From assembly GCA_029247265.1 (NCBI GenBank), contig JAQWLN010000072.1, forward strand, positions 1-64,000: 64,000 bases of DNA, written 5' to 3'. Within the stretch, counting starts at the first letter, position 1, and each line of letters starts with the position of its first letter. Origin of the DNA: Fuerstiella sp. (lineage in GTDB: Bacteria; Planctomycetota; Planctomycetia; Planctomycetales; Planctomycetaceae). The notes under the pieces were generated by a model that did no database searches, was not told the DNA's origin, and saw only the letters and a list, made by a program, of their open reading frames with translations. Positions 1 to 9,697 of the stretch are shown piece after piece. A program made the translations under genes and the position numbers.

Positions 1-1
1 G

Positions 2-1855
2 ATCGAGAAAGAGATCCTGGCGTCTGATCATTCGCTGGCAGAAGTCGCCGCGACGCATCAGATCCTGGGGCTGCTGAGTGACCCCGTCGAGATGGAAGCC
101 GGCCTTAAGGATCGTCTGTATCGGATGGATCCGTCCGCAGAAGGTGCTGACGAGCATGGGGTGCAATTGGCTGGCGCGGCACCCGACTGGCAGCCATTGG
201 CACCGCAACATGAATCGGTTCAGCGTTCGCCGATGATTCTCCTGGCGATCATGGTCCTGGGGTGGTTGGGGTTGCTGGCAACGGATGCAGATCTGTTCAA
301 TTCACGTCCCTCTAACACCTTGGCGGATTCCGTCCGCGAACCAGAGCAGGTGGTGGCCAGGGAGCCCCCAGCTGAGCGTGCGCTGTTAGCGCAGGCGGAG
401 CCACAGGCTGCAGTGACCGGTGAGATCGCAGATCAGGACGCGCCGCCTATGCTCACAAAAGACAATTCGGCCGGGGCAGCAGCGTCCCCTGATGCGACAG
501 GCGGAGCGGTAGCTGAAAACAGGAATTCGCCTCCTCCGGCGACGCCTCAGGGGAATCCCAGACCCGTTGAGCCGGTTGATCCTCCGGCGGTGCCGAGCGA
601 ATCAGACCCTGGTCAACTGCAGCCCCCCGTTCGCGCCCAGCAACTGCGTTTGACGGACAGTTACGCCATGACTGTTGTTTCTGGTCCGGACGATTTGCCG
701 TGGCAGTGGGCCACGGCGCTGAGTGATGGCCAGGCATTGGATTGGGATTCTGTGCTGCGAACTCGAATCGTCGGTATCTCGGAACCGTATTCGGCTGTCG
801 TGGAAAACCATCAGGGTGGCTGGTCAGCCATCGTCCGCGGATCATCGTTATTCACGGCTCTTGAAACAGAAGCGACCGGAATTCGGATGTTCGATGGGAG
901 TCTGGTGTTGCTGCGGGGCGTGCTGGCCGAACAGGAAGGCGCCCCGGTCGCTGTAGGGGTCGGGGGGCGTATCATGCAAATATCCCTTCCAGATGAAGGG
1001 CAACGCATTGGAGTCCGGGTGCTGCCGGTGATGAGCACAAGAGAACAAGTCGCCGCTGACGACACGGCCACAGCGGTGCAGGGACGTTCGTCGCTGCTGC
1101 CGCTCAGTAATCCATGTGTGGTTCTTATCTTTGCAGTAGACGGCGATGTCGCGGTCAGAGTCGACGGAGCGGAGGCCCCCGTCACGATTCGTCGAGGCAG
1201 TGTACTGCAATGGAATACCAGTTCCGACACATTGCCGGACGCATCTGCGGCTCAGGCAGCCATCATTCCGGAATGGGTGATGGAGCCACAGGATCCGCAG
1301 ACTGACGCGACGAAAGTCCTGCTGTCGAAACTCGCAACGGGACTTAAGAAGAACGAGTCAGTCACCGGCGCGGCATTGAGCCTGAGTGAAGATCGAAATC
1401 CACAGATTGCCGCCTACGCAATGAAGCTGCCAGTGATGTTGCGCAGAGTAGACGAACTGACAGTTATGCTGATGCAGTCGGAATCACAAATGGTGCGACG
1501 TGAATCGATCATGGGGCTTGAGCAGATCCTGTATCAGGTTCCTGCGGGGGCAGACCGAATTCGTGAGATTCTGGAAACTCGCCTGCCTGAGAAAAGTCTT
1601 GCAGACGCCATGCGGCTGCTGGAAGGGGTTACCCGGACAGCGGCGGAAGAACGTGACATTAGTGAATGGCTCGTCACCATGCTGGAGAGTAAACGAGTGG
1701 CCATCCGGGAATTGGCGATCTTCAACCTTGAACGTGTCACCGGCGGAGACCAGGGATTCTTCGCCGGTGATGCTTCAGGACGTGTTGCCGCCGTTCGGCG
1801 CTGGCAGCGCATTCTTTCACGAAATAACGGGCGACTGGTGGTCCCTGCCGAATGA
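2..1855 (+). CDS. Membrane-anchored FecR/HEAT-like protein, 5' end outside the window
   Basis: The reading frame is open from base 2, so the gene starts upstream; the first ATG inside the window (position 92) is probably not the start. The visible N-terminal part (about 70 residues) is acidic and probably cytosolic. One membrane segment follows (SPMILLAIMVLGWLGLL, near position 226), then a Pro/Ala/Glu-rich linker and two beta-rich stretches. The second stretch (VRVDGAEAPVTIRRGSVLQW) resembles FecR-type domains. The last 150 residues look like alpha-helical HEAT-type repeats. The architecture fits an anti-sigma or envelope-stress regulator of the planctomycete kind, but no zinc-finger anti-sigma motif is visible in the part present. 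It ends on TGA and converges with the sulfatase gene 67 bases downstream. Function is inferred only from architecture. Confidence 0.7.
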   Translation: MEKEILASDHSLAEVAATHQILGLLSDPVEMEAGLKDRLYRMDPSAEGADEHGVQLAGAAPDWQPLAPQHESVQRSPMILLAIMVLGWLGLLATDADLFNSRPSNTLADSVREPEQVVAREPPAERALLAQAEPQAAVTGEIADQDAPPMLTKDNSAGAAASPDATGGAVAENRNSPPPATPQGNPRPVEPVDPPAVPSESDPGQLQPPVRAQQLRLTDSYAMTVVSGPDDLPWQWATALSDGQALDWDSVLRTRIVGISEPYSAVVENHQGGWSAIVRGSSLFTALETEATGIRMFDGSLVLLRGVLAEQEGAPVAVGVGGRIMQISLPDEGQRIGVRVLPVMSTREQVAADDTATAVQGRSSLLPLSNPCVVLIFAVDGDVAVRVDGAEAPVTIRRGSVLQWNTSSDTLPDASAAQAAIIPEWVMEPQDPQTDATKVLLSKLATGLKKNESVTGAALSLSEDRNPQIAAYAMKLPVMLRRVDELTVMLMQSESQMVRRESIMGLEQILYQVPAGADRIREILETRLPEKSLADAMRLLEGVTRTAAEERDISEWLVTMLESKRVAIRELAIFNLERVTGGDQGFFAGDASGRVAAVRRWQRILSRNNGRLVVPAE

Positions 1856-1922
1856 CAAGCTGTCAACAAAGTTCTGACACCAGCCTGTTGAACGCCGACG
1901 CACGTCTCTCGGTCCTTTCAGG

Positions 1923-3263
1923 CTACTTTCCGTCTGTAATCGTTTTCATCAACGTGCGCAGTTCGTTGACTTTGTCGGGATGCAGCTCGGCCAGATTTGT
2001 CGTTTCGCCAATGTCGCGGGACAGGTCGTAAAGTTCTTCTGTTTCCGTTCGATCGTGGTCGCGCGCGTATCCGCGAACCTGGTGTTTGGCTGCAAGGTAC
2101 TTCCATTTGCCATAGCGGACGCCGTTCCCCTGGTAATAGTAAGTGTTACGTGCCCCTTCTTCATTCTTGCCAAAAAGCAATTCGGTCTGGTCGATGCCAT
2201 CAATCGTACGATCCGTCGGTATTCGAAACCCTGTCAGATTCGCGAATGTTGGCATGAAGTCAATGGTGGCACAGATCGCGTTGGACACTCGGCCCGCCGG
2301 TACCTGGCCCGGCCATCGAATGATGCACGGAGCCCTGGAGCCTGCTTCATAACAGGAGCCTTTACCGTTACGCAGGGGACCGGCATCGCCCCAGAAAATC
2401 GAACCTTCCGGATGTCCCTTTTTCCTGTCGGTGTAAGCCGGCTGATTCCATGGCCCGTTATCAGTCGTGTAAATGACCAGCGTGTTGTCTCTCAAACCGA
2501 GTTCATCAATCGTATCCAGCAGGCGTCCCGTGTTGAAATCGAATTCTTCGACAACGTCGCCGTACAGGCCACCGGCAGAAGTCCCCTTGAACTTGGGTGA
2601 TGCGTCAATGATCGTGTGCATCATTGTGTGCGCCACATAAAGTGCGAACGGCTTCTTCGGATCACGTTTGTTCTGCAGGTAGTCAATGGCTTTGTCTGTG
2701 TACATTTCAATCAGACTGCCCATGTCCTTTGTGCTGCCGGTTGCGTTATTGTTTTCGTGGAACGTTACGATTCCTCCATCGTTCGCGCCCAGAGTGCCAA
2801 AGTAGTAATCGAAACCCTGCGCATTCGGCATCCGCTCAATGATCGGCTTGCGATTGGACACATCCCATTTTCCAATGCATGCGGTTTGATAACCAACTTC
2901 AGAGATAAGTTCCGCAAACGTTACCTCATCGGCGGGCATGCCCCAGCCCTTACTGCGCATGGGATATCGTCCTGTCAGCAACGCGGAACGCGACGGACCG
3001 CACACATCCTGCGCGTAGAAGTCTGTAAACCTTGTGCCCTCTTCTGCCAGTAGATCCAATCTGGGGGTCTTATTCGTCCTGGACCCATAGCAGCCGAGAT
3101 CCCCATATCCCTGATCATCTGTAAAGATGATCAGGATGTTCGGCCGTTCGGGAGCGTTCTGTGCGAACAGTGGTTGCCAGCCACCGGCGAAAACCGTTGT
3201 GAGTGTGAAAAGGAGAGTCTTCGCCACCTGATCTGCAAAGCTTCTGATTTGTACCTTCATCAT
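1923..3263 (-). CDS. Secreted arylsulfatase (formylglycine sulfatase)
   Basis: This is a type I sulfatase that would hydrolyse sulfate esters outside the cytoplasm. A hydrophobic signal segment precedes the mature domain. The metal-binding start is seen in ILIIFTDDQGYGDLGCYGS, and the formylglycine signature is CGPSRSALLTGR, with the Cys to be oxidised by a sulfatase maturase. The later YTTDNGPW and the C-terminal LYDLSRDIGETTNLA (arylsulfatase A-like tail) complete the family pattern. Length (about 446 aa) is normal. The start at 3263 is preferred because AAGGACAGGA lies just upstream; an ATG at 3278 is also possible. The stop is TAG, directly after a normal C-terminus. No maturase gene is in the window. 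The substrate is probably a sulfated polysaccharide and is not defined by the sequence. Confidence 0.95.
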   Translation of the reverse strand: MMKVQIRSFADQVAKTLLFTLTTVFAGGWQPLFAQNAPERPNILIIFTDDQGYGDLGCYGSRTNKTPRLDLLAEEGTRFTDFYAQDVCGPSRSALLTGRYPMRSKGWGMPADEVTFAELISEVGYQTACIGKWDVSNRKPIIERMPNAQGFDYYFGTLGANDGGIVTFHENNNATGSTKDMGSLIEMYTDKAIDYLQNKRDPKKPFALYVAHTMMHTIIDASPKFKGTSAGGLYGDVVEEFDFNTGRLLDTIDELGLRDNTLVIYTTDNGPWNQPAYTDRKKGHPEGSIFWGDAGPLRNGKGSCYEAGSRAPCIIRWPGQVPAGRVSNAICATIDFMPTFANLTGFRIPTDRTIDGIDQTELLFGKNEEGARNTYYYQGNGVRYGKWKYLAAKHQVRGYARDHDRTETEELYDLSRDIGETTNLAELHPDKVNELRTLMKTITDGK

Positions 3264-3688
3264 TCCTGTCCTTGTCATTCCAACGCCTTATGGCTGTAGC
3301 AATCACATTTGACCTGAAATCATCGCACACCGTGCAGACGTCTTCAAACGGGTTTGCCCCTCCTGTCAGGCCGATAGTCCTCGTATTACCCTGTCGTTCT
3401 GGCTGCAGAACGGAACCGGGCCGCCGTAGTCACGAGCCCCATATTCGTTTCCTGCCAGGCCAGTACAGTCGGTGGAGCGGCTGGAAAAGTACACCGAGTC
3501 GATACGGCCGGAACAATTCATACTCCCGGACATCCATGCCCTGGCAGTTGACCGCACCGGTTACGAAAGGGGAACCTGCGAGCCTGCGGTCTGTTTGTCT
3601 GGATTGTCGGTTCAGCCACGAATTGTTTTGGTGTGGCTGGCCCCGTGCTTTAGACTGGATGAATCACCCCTTGTAAGAGACACAGACA
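3264..3688. other. Divergent intergenic region
   Basis: About 425 bases lie between the leftward sulfatase and a rightward exported-protein gene, so it should hold two promoters. I see no convincing ORF, RNA gene or strong palindrome in it. Confidence 0.5.
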
Positions 3689-4693
3689 ATGCTTTCAGAA
3701 TGCCCTCATTCATTCAGGTTTGGCCGCTACCTTGCCATCTGCATATTCCTGTTCACGTGGTCCCCTGGGGCACACGCTCAGGTGGCAATTGAGGTTGAGC
3801 GGTCGGGACTGATTTATGGATTGGGACATGTTGAACGGGTGTCTCACGGATCTGCTCTCATCGATCTTGGCGACGTTCATACGTTAAAGGTGGACGAGAA
3901 GGTGGCCGTCATTCGGCCTGTCGAAAATTATTACGTTCCGATCGGTGTCCTGCGAGTTCAGCGGACATACCCCACAACCTGCCGCACGCACCCATCCAAT
4001 GTTGTGCAGCCGCTCGCCGGTGACATCGTGATGTTCACACGCGAGTTCTGGCAACTGAAAACCGGCCCCCGTTTTCGAGACGAATATCTGAAACAGCAGA
4101 TGGTCAAGGCAAAGGCAGCGGCCACGCAGGGCTACTCGACATTTCGGAGAAGCGACACTGCCGCCGCTTTAATGAAGTACCAGTTGAATCACCCCAAATG
4201 GGGACGAGCGGATGGAAAGGTCATCGGGTATCTTGAGGGGGCATCGTTCAGCGACGGTCAACGTACATTAATTGCGGGGCTATTGCGTCAAATCGGTATG
4301 ATTCGCGAACATCACCGTGTCGGGGGCAAAACTCTGCCAGCAGCGGGTGAAAAATGGACGAGCGTGATGTCAGCGCTGATGGGCCCGACCGTCACCGCTC
4401 AGCATGAGGCGGCTCAGCCTGTTTCTGACGATGAAGATTTGCTGGAAGAGGATTCCGGCCCGACCGTTCGAGACGTTCGACGAGTTGTACGCATACGGTT
4501 GTTTGATCGGCTTGACCAGGAATTGGATTTGATCACGTATCTGGTCGCGACATTGCTCGAAGAATCCGTTGGCAATGAGCATCTATGGTTTATTCAACAG
4601 TTTGGCCAGAGTCAGTTTCCGGATCTGGTGAGAGATGACGCCATTTTTGAGCAGATACGCGTCATCATTCGAGATTTGCAGGACGACTTGTAG
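3689..4693 (+). CDS. Exported protein of unknown function
   Basis: This 334-residue protein starts with a signal-peptide-like segment (YLAICIFLFTWSPGAHA). The following 90 residues are beta-rich (SALIDLGDVHTLKVDEKVAVIRP, VGVLRVQRTY-like strands), reminiscent of a small barrel domain. The rest is mostly helical, with an acidic linker (DDEDLLEEDSG) and a C-terminal helical block. I do not recognise the family. It ends on TAG; the next 72 codons happen to stay open but are Arg-rich and do not look coding. The PhoD-like gene follows 227 bases downstream on the same strand. Confidence 0.7.
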   Translation: MLSECPHSFRFGRYLAICIFLFTWSPGAHAQVAIEVERSGLIYGLGHVERVSHGSALIDLGDVHTLKVDEKVAVIRPVENYYVPIGVLRVQRTYPTTCRTHPSNVVQPLAGDIVMFTREFWQLKTGPRFRDEYLKQQMVKAKAAATQGYSTFRRSDTAAALMKYQLNHPKWGRADGKVIGYLEGASFSDGQRTLIAGLLRQIGMIREHHRVGGKTLPAAGEKWTSVMSALMGPTVTAQHEAAQPVSDDEDLLEEDSGPTVRDVRRVVRIRLFDRLDQELDLITYLVATLLEESVGNEHLWFIQQFGQSQFPDLVRDDAIFEQIRVIIRDLQDDL

Positions 4694-4920
4694 GTCTGCC
4701 GACTTCCTAGCAATATGTCCACTCCTGGCAGGACGATTCGATCGAATTGGGTCAACGACACACGTTCAGCCCGATGCAGGAAGAACGTCCGTTGCGCAGG
4801 TGACCTCTCAGTCACCAGCAAATGCGGGAGATTCCACTTTCAAACTTTCAATCCATTCCTACGGCGGCGGCACTGCGCACGTGCTGTGTTTCCTGCCAGG
4901 GATCGCTAAAGGTTGATCAA

Positions 4921-7236
4921 ATGACGTCGTTCACACGCCGACTTGCTCTGAAACTGCTTGCTCTGGGCTCAGCTTTAGTCTCATCACGTGCAAAGGCGGC
5001 ACCACAGTCTTTGTCTGCCGCCTATTTCCCTCGTGGTGACGGAGCCGCCAAACGACAGGCGAATGATCGTGTGTGGCTGGGGCAGGCTTTCTGGGCGAAT
5101 CCGATGGAGGACTGGCGCATCGTTAATGGCACTGCGGAATGTCAGACTTCTGGCGGCAATCGAAACGTCAACCTGCTGACGCACCAGATCACGAATGTTG
5201 ACGGATCGTTCCAAATGTCTGTTGAGATCGAACGCGTCGAGGTTCATGAAATCGATGGCGGTGCAGGGTTCCGTGTGGGCATCCGCAGCGATCTGAATGA
5301 ATATCGCAGTAACTGCTTTGCAAACGGGGGCGTCAACGCGGGCATCGTCGACGGACAACTGGTACTGGGACGCAAGAAAACGCCATTCGACACCGCGGCC
5401 TTCAACGGAAAAATCGTCCTTGAAGGGAAGCCGGATGGACAGAAATATTCGCTCAGTTTGACAGCAAAGAACACTGGCGGCCATGACGTCAATGTGACGC
5501 AGACGGTGCCCCGGGAATCGATCCCAGGTAACATCGCCATTGTCAACAATTTTGATTCCAAGCTGAAAAAAGGGCAGGGAGCCCGATATCGATTCAGCAA
5601 TTGGAAAGTCGACGGCGACGCATTCACCATAAGCAGCGAAAATACATTCGGACCAATTCTCTGGTCAATGTATACGCTCAGCGATTCTCGAGGTCCTGAG
5701 GGATTCGTGATGAAAATGTCGGCCCTGACACCGCCCCTGGGCGAAGCCGACAACAAGACCGTGGAACTTCAGGTTCAGCGAAACGGCTCGTGGAAGTCAC
5801 TCGGACATGCAGGCCTTGATCCCGATGCATGGGTGGCCACGTTCAGAGTCAGTAACTGGGACGAGACATCAGACCACAGTTATCGCCTTGTCTATCGTGA
5901 CACGACCCGTGGCGGCGGAATTAATACGGACGAGTGGTCCGGCACGATTAAGGCCAATCCTGTGGGGCGGCCGCTGCGGATCGGGGCCTTGACATGCCAG
6001 AATCATTACGGTTTTCCGTATGACCCCGTCGCCAATAACGTGGTGAAACTCAACCCCGACATGTTGTATTTTTCGGGCGATCAGTTGTACGAAAGTCATG
6101 GCGGGTATGGGATCATTCGTGACCCGGCAGCGCCAGCGATTCTGAACTACCTGCGAAAATTTTACATGTTCGGCTGGGCATTTCGTGATGCCATGCGCGA
6201 CCGCCCGACAGTCTGTATCCCGGATGATCACGATGTTTTTCAGGGAAACATCTGGGGTGAAGGCGGCGCGCCAATGGCAGAACTCGATAAGGGAGCATCG
6301 TCGAAGGGCGGCTACCGTGAGCCCGCACGCATGGTCAATGTTGTGCACCGGACCTGTGCCGCACACCACCCCGACTTCTTTGATTCGACACAGTGTGAGC
6401 AGAACATCAGCGTGTATTATGGTGACATGGTTTACGGCGATGTGGGCTTTGCGATTCTGGGCGACCGTCAATGGAAAAGTGGACCTGAACGCGTCGAAAC
6501 CGGCAGTGGCAGGGCCGACCACGTCAGAGACATTAACGTGGACACGTCGCACCTGGACAAACCCGGGCTTGCGCTGCTGGGAGACCGGCAGGAAGAGTTT
6601 CTCAAGGTTTGGGTTGATGACTGGCGAGGGCATTCGATGAAGATCCTGCTGAGCCAGACGGTGTTTGCAGGAGTGGCTACACACCATGGTGGTTACAACG
6701 GCTATCTGAAGGCCGATCTGGATTCGGGTGCCTGGCCGCAGACCGCGCGCAACAATGCAATTCGCATCATTCGCAAAGGAATGCCACTGCACATCAACGG
6801 TGACCAGCACCTGACGTCACTGGTTCAATATGGCGTTGACCAGCAGCGCGACGGCTGCTGGAGTTTCTGCACTCCAGCGATCGCGGCTGGTTATCCGAGG
6901 TGGTGGCGCCCTGATGAGGTCGGGATGCCACACCAAAATCGTCCGGATCATGGTCTTGCCGACACCGGCGAGTTTCTGGATGGATTTGGCAACAAAGTTT
7001 ATGTTTATGCGGTTGGCAATCCCGAAGTTGGCAACGAGAAAAATCGGTATGACCGAGCTCATCAAAAGGGAAGCGGGTTCGGTCTGGTGACCGTTGATAC
7101 GTCAGCGAAGACATACACTCTGGACGCCTTCCGGTTTCTCGTCGACCCGACTGATGGCAGGGCCGATAATCAATTCCCCGGCTGGCCCGTGACAGTCCAT
7201 CAGCGCGAGAATATCGGCGAGAATCGGATTGGATAA
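4921..7236 (+). CDS. PhoD-like alkaline phosphatase with N-terminal lectin-like domain
   Basis: Metallophosphatase of the PhoD type, expected to cleave phosphate mono- or diesters outside the cytoplasm. The start at 4921 gives a Tat-like signal ([23 protein letters not shown]) and has AAAGG upstream; an upstream ATG at 4822 would add 33 unlikely residues. Residues about 40-250 form a beta-rich region like a concanavalin/LamG-type fold. The phosphatase core follows, with [10 protein letters not shown], the family-typical [29 protein letters not shown] and a terminal metal ligand region LHINGDQHL. At about 771 aa it is longer than classical PhoD because of the extra N-terminal domain. It could serve phosphate scavenging; no Pho box was recognised. 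Confidence 0.9.
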   Translation: MTSFTRRLALKLLALGSALVSSRAKAAPQSLSAAYFPRGDGAAKRQANDRVWLGQAFWANPMEDWRIVNGTAECQTSGGNRNVNLLTHQITNVDGSFQMSVEIERVEVHEIDGGAGFRVGIRSDLNEYRSNCFANGGVNAGIVDGQLVLGRKKTPFDTAAFNGKIVLEGKPDGQKYSLSLTAKNTGGHDVNVTQTVPRESIPGNIAIVNNFDSKLKKGQGARYRFSNWKVDGDAFTISSENTFGPILWSMYTLSDSRGPEGFVMKMSALTPPLGEADNKTVELQVQRNGSWKSLGHAGLDPDAWVATFRVSNWDETSDHSYRLVYRDTTRGGGINTDEWSGTIKANPVGRPLRIGALTCQNHYGFPYDPVANNVVKLNPDMLYFSGDQLYESHGGYGIIRDPAAPAILNYLRKFYMFGWAFRDAMRDRPTVCIPDDHDVFQGNIWGEGGAPMAELDKGASSKGGYREPARMVNVVHRTCAAHHPDFFDSTQCEQNISVYYGDMVYGDVGFAILGDRQWKSGPERVETGSGRADHVRDINVDTSHLDKPGLALLGDRQEEFLKVWVDDWRGHSMKILLSQTVFAGVATHHGGYNGYLKADLDSGAWPQTARNNAIRIIRKGMPLHINGDQHLTSLVQYGVDQQRDGCWSFCTPAIAAGYPRWWRPDEVGMPHQNRPDHGLADTGEFLDGFGNKVYVYAVGNPEVGNEKNRYDRAHQKGSGFGLVTVDTSAKTYTLDAFRFLVDPTDGRADNQFPGWPVTVHQRENIGENRIG

Positions 7237-7476
7237 TGTTGTCGCGTCGCTGACGGGTTTGCAGCCGCTCGAATCGTCCGATCTCAGCTTTTCGTCGTGC
7301 CACGGACACAGCCGATTACGCTGGTTTGTGGCCGTAAAGGGGAGATGTAAATCAGCCGTTTTGTTACTGCCGCGAGCCAGTGTCGACCACGGCAATAACC
7401 ACTGAGAAATTCGCCGAAGTACAACTACTTCGGCCACCGTCAACTGCCAAACAGCTCGGCGGTCCCGCTACACGTA

Positions 7477-8484
7477 TTAAGCCGGTTTATGGCTTGGGGT
7501 CGGCACCGGTTTCGTCTTCTCTGCATCCCGTTCAGCGTCGCGCCAGTATTGCTGAGGTTGCGGACGACCAAAGAAGTAATCCTGGGCCATGTCGAAGCCG
7601 AGTTCCTCGCAGAGGTCTGCCTGCGTCTGTATTTCCACGCCTTCAGCGATCGCCGTCACATCCAGTTCATGAACCATATTCAGCAAAGCACGAATGCTTG
7701 CTTTATGTGGTCGGGAGGCGCCTTCCAGCCCACGAACGAACGAGATATTAAACTTCAGGTATCGCGGTGGCACCTGAAACAGTTCGACCAGGCGAGCCTG
7801 TCCGGCACCGAAGTCATCGTACGCCAGATCGATATTCAGGTCGTCCAGCAGTGCCGCCAATTCTGTCAGGTATCTGATCGAAGTGATTGCCGCTTCGTGT
7901 ATTTCCAGAACGATGGCCAAAGCCGGAAAGTTGGATCGAAGTTCTTTGAGTGATTCCAGCAGTCGGGGTGTTTCGAGTTCAGCGGCATGTGTGTTCAGAA
8001 AATAGCAACTGAGCGGGTCCAGCCGAATACCAGACAGCAGGCCTTCGGAACGGCATACTTCACTAAGCTTGGTTTCAGAAGCACGCAGGGCCGCGATGCG
8101 AAAAATCTTGTCGGGATTTTCCAGGCCCTTCACGCGACTACGCACCAGAGACTCATAGCCAATTGTCTTGACGTCGCCCAAAGTCACGACCGGCTGAAAG
8201 TACGGATCGATGTCCGGGCGATTGAGCAGCCGGTCGAAGCCCTCGTACAACACTGCGTCTTCTGGAACGCATGCGACGTACGTCTGTGTTCTAAAGTCTC
8301 TGGTCGCGGCTGTCTGCGGTTCTGGGTTCTGGACCACAAATCTGACCTGCCCAAAATGGACCACGTCGCCGTCTTTCAACGTCTCAACGGTGGTGGTCCG
8401 CCGGCCATTCAGAAGAGTGCCGTTGGTGCTGCCGACATCTTCCAGAAATAACTGTTCGCCCAGTGGGAAACCGATACCTAGCAC
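7477..8484 (-). CDS. FHA-EAL protein, N-terminus disrupted
   Basis: The N-terminal 30 residues carry the end of an FHA phosphopeptide-binding domain (EQLFLEDVGSTNGTLLNGRR). From residue about 85 there is an EAL-family domain of cyclic-di-GMP signalling: YESLVR in place of the EAL motif, LEIHE, DDFGAG, EGVE and DYFFGRP. Several motif residues differ from active phosphodiesterases (ESL instead of EAL, KFN where KxD is usual), so it may bind rather than degrade c-di-GMP. The computed start is GTG, two codons after an in-frame TAG, and would remove most of the FHA domain. Upstream DNA has FHA-like coding in another frame (see 8485-8737), so the gene is probably longer and broken, or the sequence contains frame errors. 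It is cytosolic. Confidence 0.8.
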   Translation of the reverse strand: MLGIGFPLGEQLFLEDVGSTNGTLLNGRRTTTVETLKDGDVVHFGQVRFVVQNPEPQTAATRDFRTQTYVACVPEDAVLYEGFDRLLNRPDIDPYFQPVVTLGDVKTIGYESLVRSRVKGLENPDKIFRIAALRASETKLSEVCRSEGLLSGIRLDPLSCYFLNTHAAELETPRLLESLKELRSNFPALAIVLEIHEAAITSIRYLTELAALLDDLNIDLAYDDFGAGQARLVELFQVPPRYLKFNISFVRGLEGASRPHKASIRALLNMVHELDVTAIAEGVEIQTQADLCEELGFDMAQDYFFGRPQPQQYWRDAERDAEKTKPVPTPSHKPA

Positions 8485-8737
8485 CGGCTATGACGGTTGG
8501 GATGTCGACTCAACCGGGCCTCGGCCGTTTGAGACCTGCGGGCGGGGAGGTCACGACCGGCCTTACTGGGGGCCTCTTCTGGCGCTGCAACAGTTCGCAA
8601 CTGACAGGAGGCGTCCTGTGTTTAACCAACGGTCGTCGCGCCAGACGTCCTGTGTCGGTACTTCCAGAGTGGTGTCGCCTGTTACTCCGAATTAGACCAT
8701 CTTGTGGCCACACCGAAGCTCACGATTCTATCGGGCA
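8485..8737 (-). pseudogene. Likely remnant of the FHA domain N-terminus
   Basis: The stretch between the FHA-EAL reading frame and fabD has no intact ORF. Read on the minus strand in the frame one base off, it gives VDIPTVIAGARYRFPTG, which resembles the middle of an FHA domain and would run into EQLFLEDVGSTNG after a one-base shift. A TGA just before VDIPTV and a TAG in the downstream frame interrupt it. This is inference from motif spacing only. Confidence 0.4.
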
Positions 8738-9652
8738 TCACGCAAACGAATCATTGATCGTTGTGATGGGCGATTTGCGCGCGATTCGCTTCATCAGTCC
8801 CTTCAGCACCTTTCCGGGGCCGACTTCGTAAAAATCGGTACAGCCGGCCTCCATCATGTTGCGGATGGAATCCTCCCAGCGAACCGGCTGCAATACCTGC
8901 TGGATCAGCAGGTTACGGATTTCGGTCGGGTCTGAGTGAACTGCGGCGTCCACGTTGGAAACGACGGGGATCTCGGGAGTTCGAATATTCGTACCGTTCA
9001 GAACTTCTGCCAATTGTTCGTCCGCGGGCTTCATGATTGACGTGTGAAATGCGCCGGCAACGGCCAGAGGGACTGCTCTTCCGCCGGCCGCCTCTGCTAT
9101 TTCCGCGGCCCGTACACAGGCGCCGTTTTCACCGCTGACGACAATGTTCCCCGGGCAAAGGTAGTTGGCAATCTGAATGGAACCGTGGCCGGAAGCCTCG
9201 TCGCAGACTTTTTGAACCTGGTCGCGATCCAGCAGCAGAATGCTGACCATGCCAGACGGTGTCGCGTCGGCCGCTGCCTGCATTGCCTGTCCTCGACGCT
9301 GCACGACCCGCAGCCCATCCTCAAAAGACATAGCTCCGGAAAACACCAGGGCCGTGTACTCGCCAAGACTCAGCCCGGCGGCCATCTCGCACCCCAGCAC
9401 GATTTCCGGAGTATCTGCCCGAAGTTTTTCCAACGCCGCAAGGCTGGCAACAAATAACGCAGGCTGACTGTAAATGGTCGAATCCAATTCGTCAGCAGGG
9501 CCTTCAAAGCACAGTTTCGCGAGATCATAGCCAAGGACCTCTTGAGCCTGCTCAAACAGCTCTTTTGCCTTTGGATACTGTTCTACGATCTGCTTTCCCA
9601 TACCAACGTGCTGAGCACCCTGTCCGGGGAAGAGAATGGCAATCTTTGGCAT
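8738..9652 (-). CDS. fabD: Malonyl-CoA:acyl carrier protein transacylase
   Basis: FabD moves malonyl from CoA to ACP for fatty acid elongation in the cytoplasm. The sequence starts PKIAILFPGQGAQHVGMG, has the nucleophile elbow GLSLGEYTAL (Ser active; the residue before Ser-1 is Leu where many FabD have His), AVAGAFHTSIM with the catalytic His, and the terminal EVGPGKVLKGLMKRI. At 304 aa it is of normal length. It is the last gene of the leftward rpmF-plsX-fabD group, 45 bases after plsX, which supports the assignment. The stop is TGA. Confidence 0.96.
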   Translation of the reverse strand: MPKIAILFPGQGAQHVGMGKQIVEQYPKAKELFEQAQEVLGYDLAKLCFEGPADELDSTIYSQPALFVASLAALEKLRADTPEIVLGCEMAAGLSLGEYTALVFSGAMSFEDGLRVVQRRGQAMQAAADATPSGMVSILLLDRDQVQKVCDEASGHGSIQIANYLCPGNIVVSGENGACVRAAEIAEAAGGRAVPLAVAGAFHTSIMKPADEQLAEVLNGTNIRTPEIPVVSNVDAAVHSDPTEIRNLLIQQVLQPVRWEDSIRNMMEAGCTDFYEVGPGKVLKGLMKRIARKSPITTINDSFA

Positions 9653-9697
9653 CTGTCTGAAATCCCTGGTCCTGCGGGCGTGGCGTGGATCGTACGA

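Noticed and set aside
453-845. Opposite-strand open frame in the first gene
   Set aside because: It is a shadow of the coding strand with no ribosome site or protein-like composition; many similar ones were left out.
4694-4909. Open frame after the TAG of the exported protein at 3689
   Set aside because: The translation is Arg- and Cys-rich without structure-like pattern, and the signal of the next gene overlaps its end.
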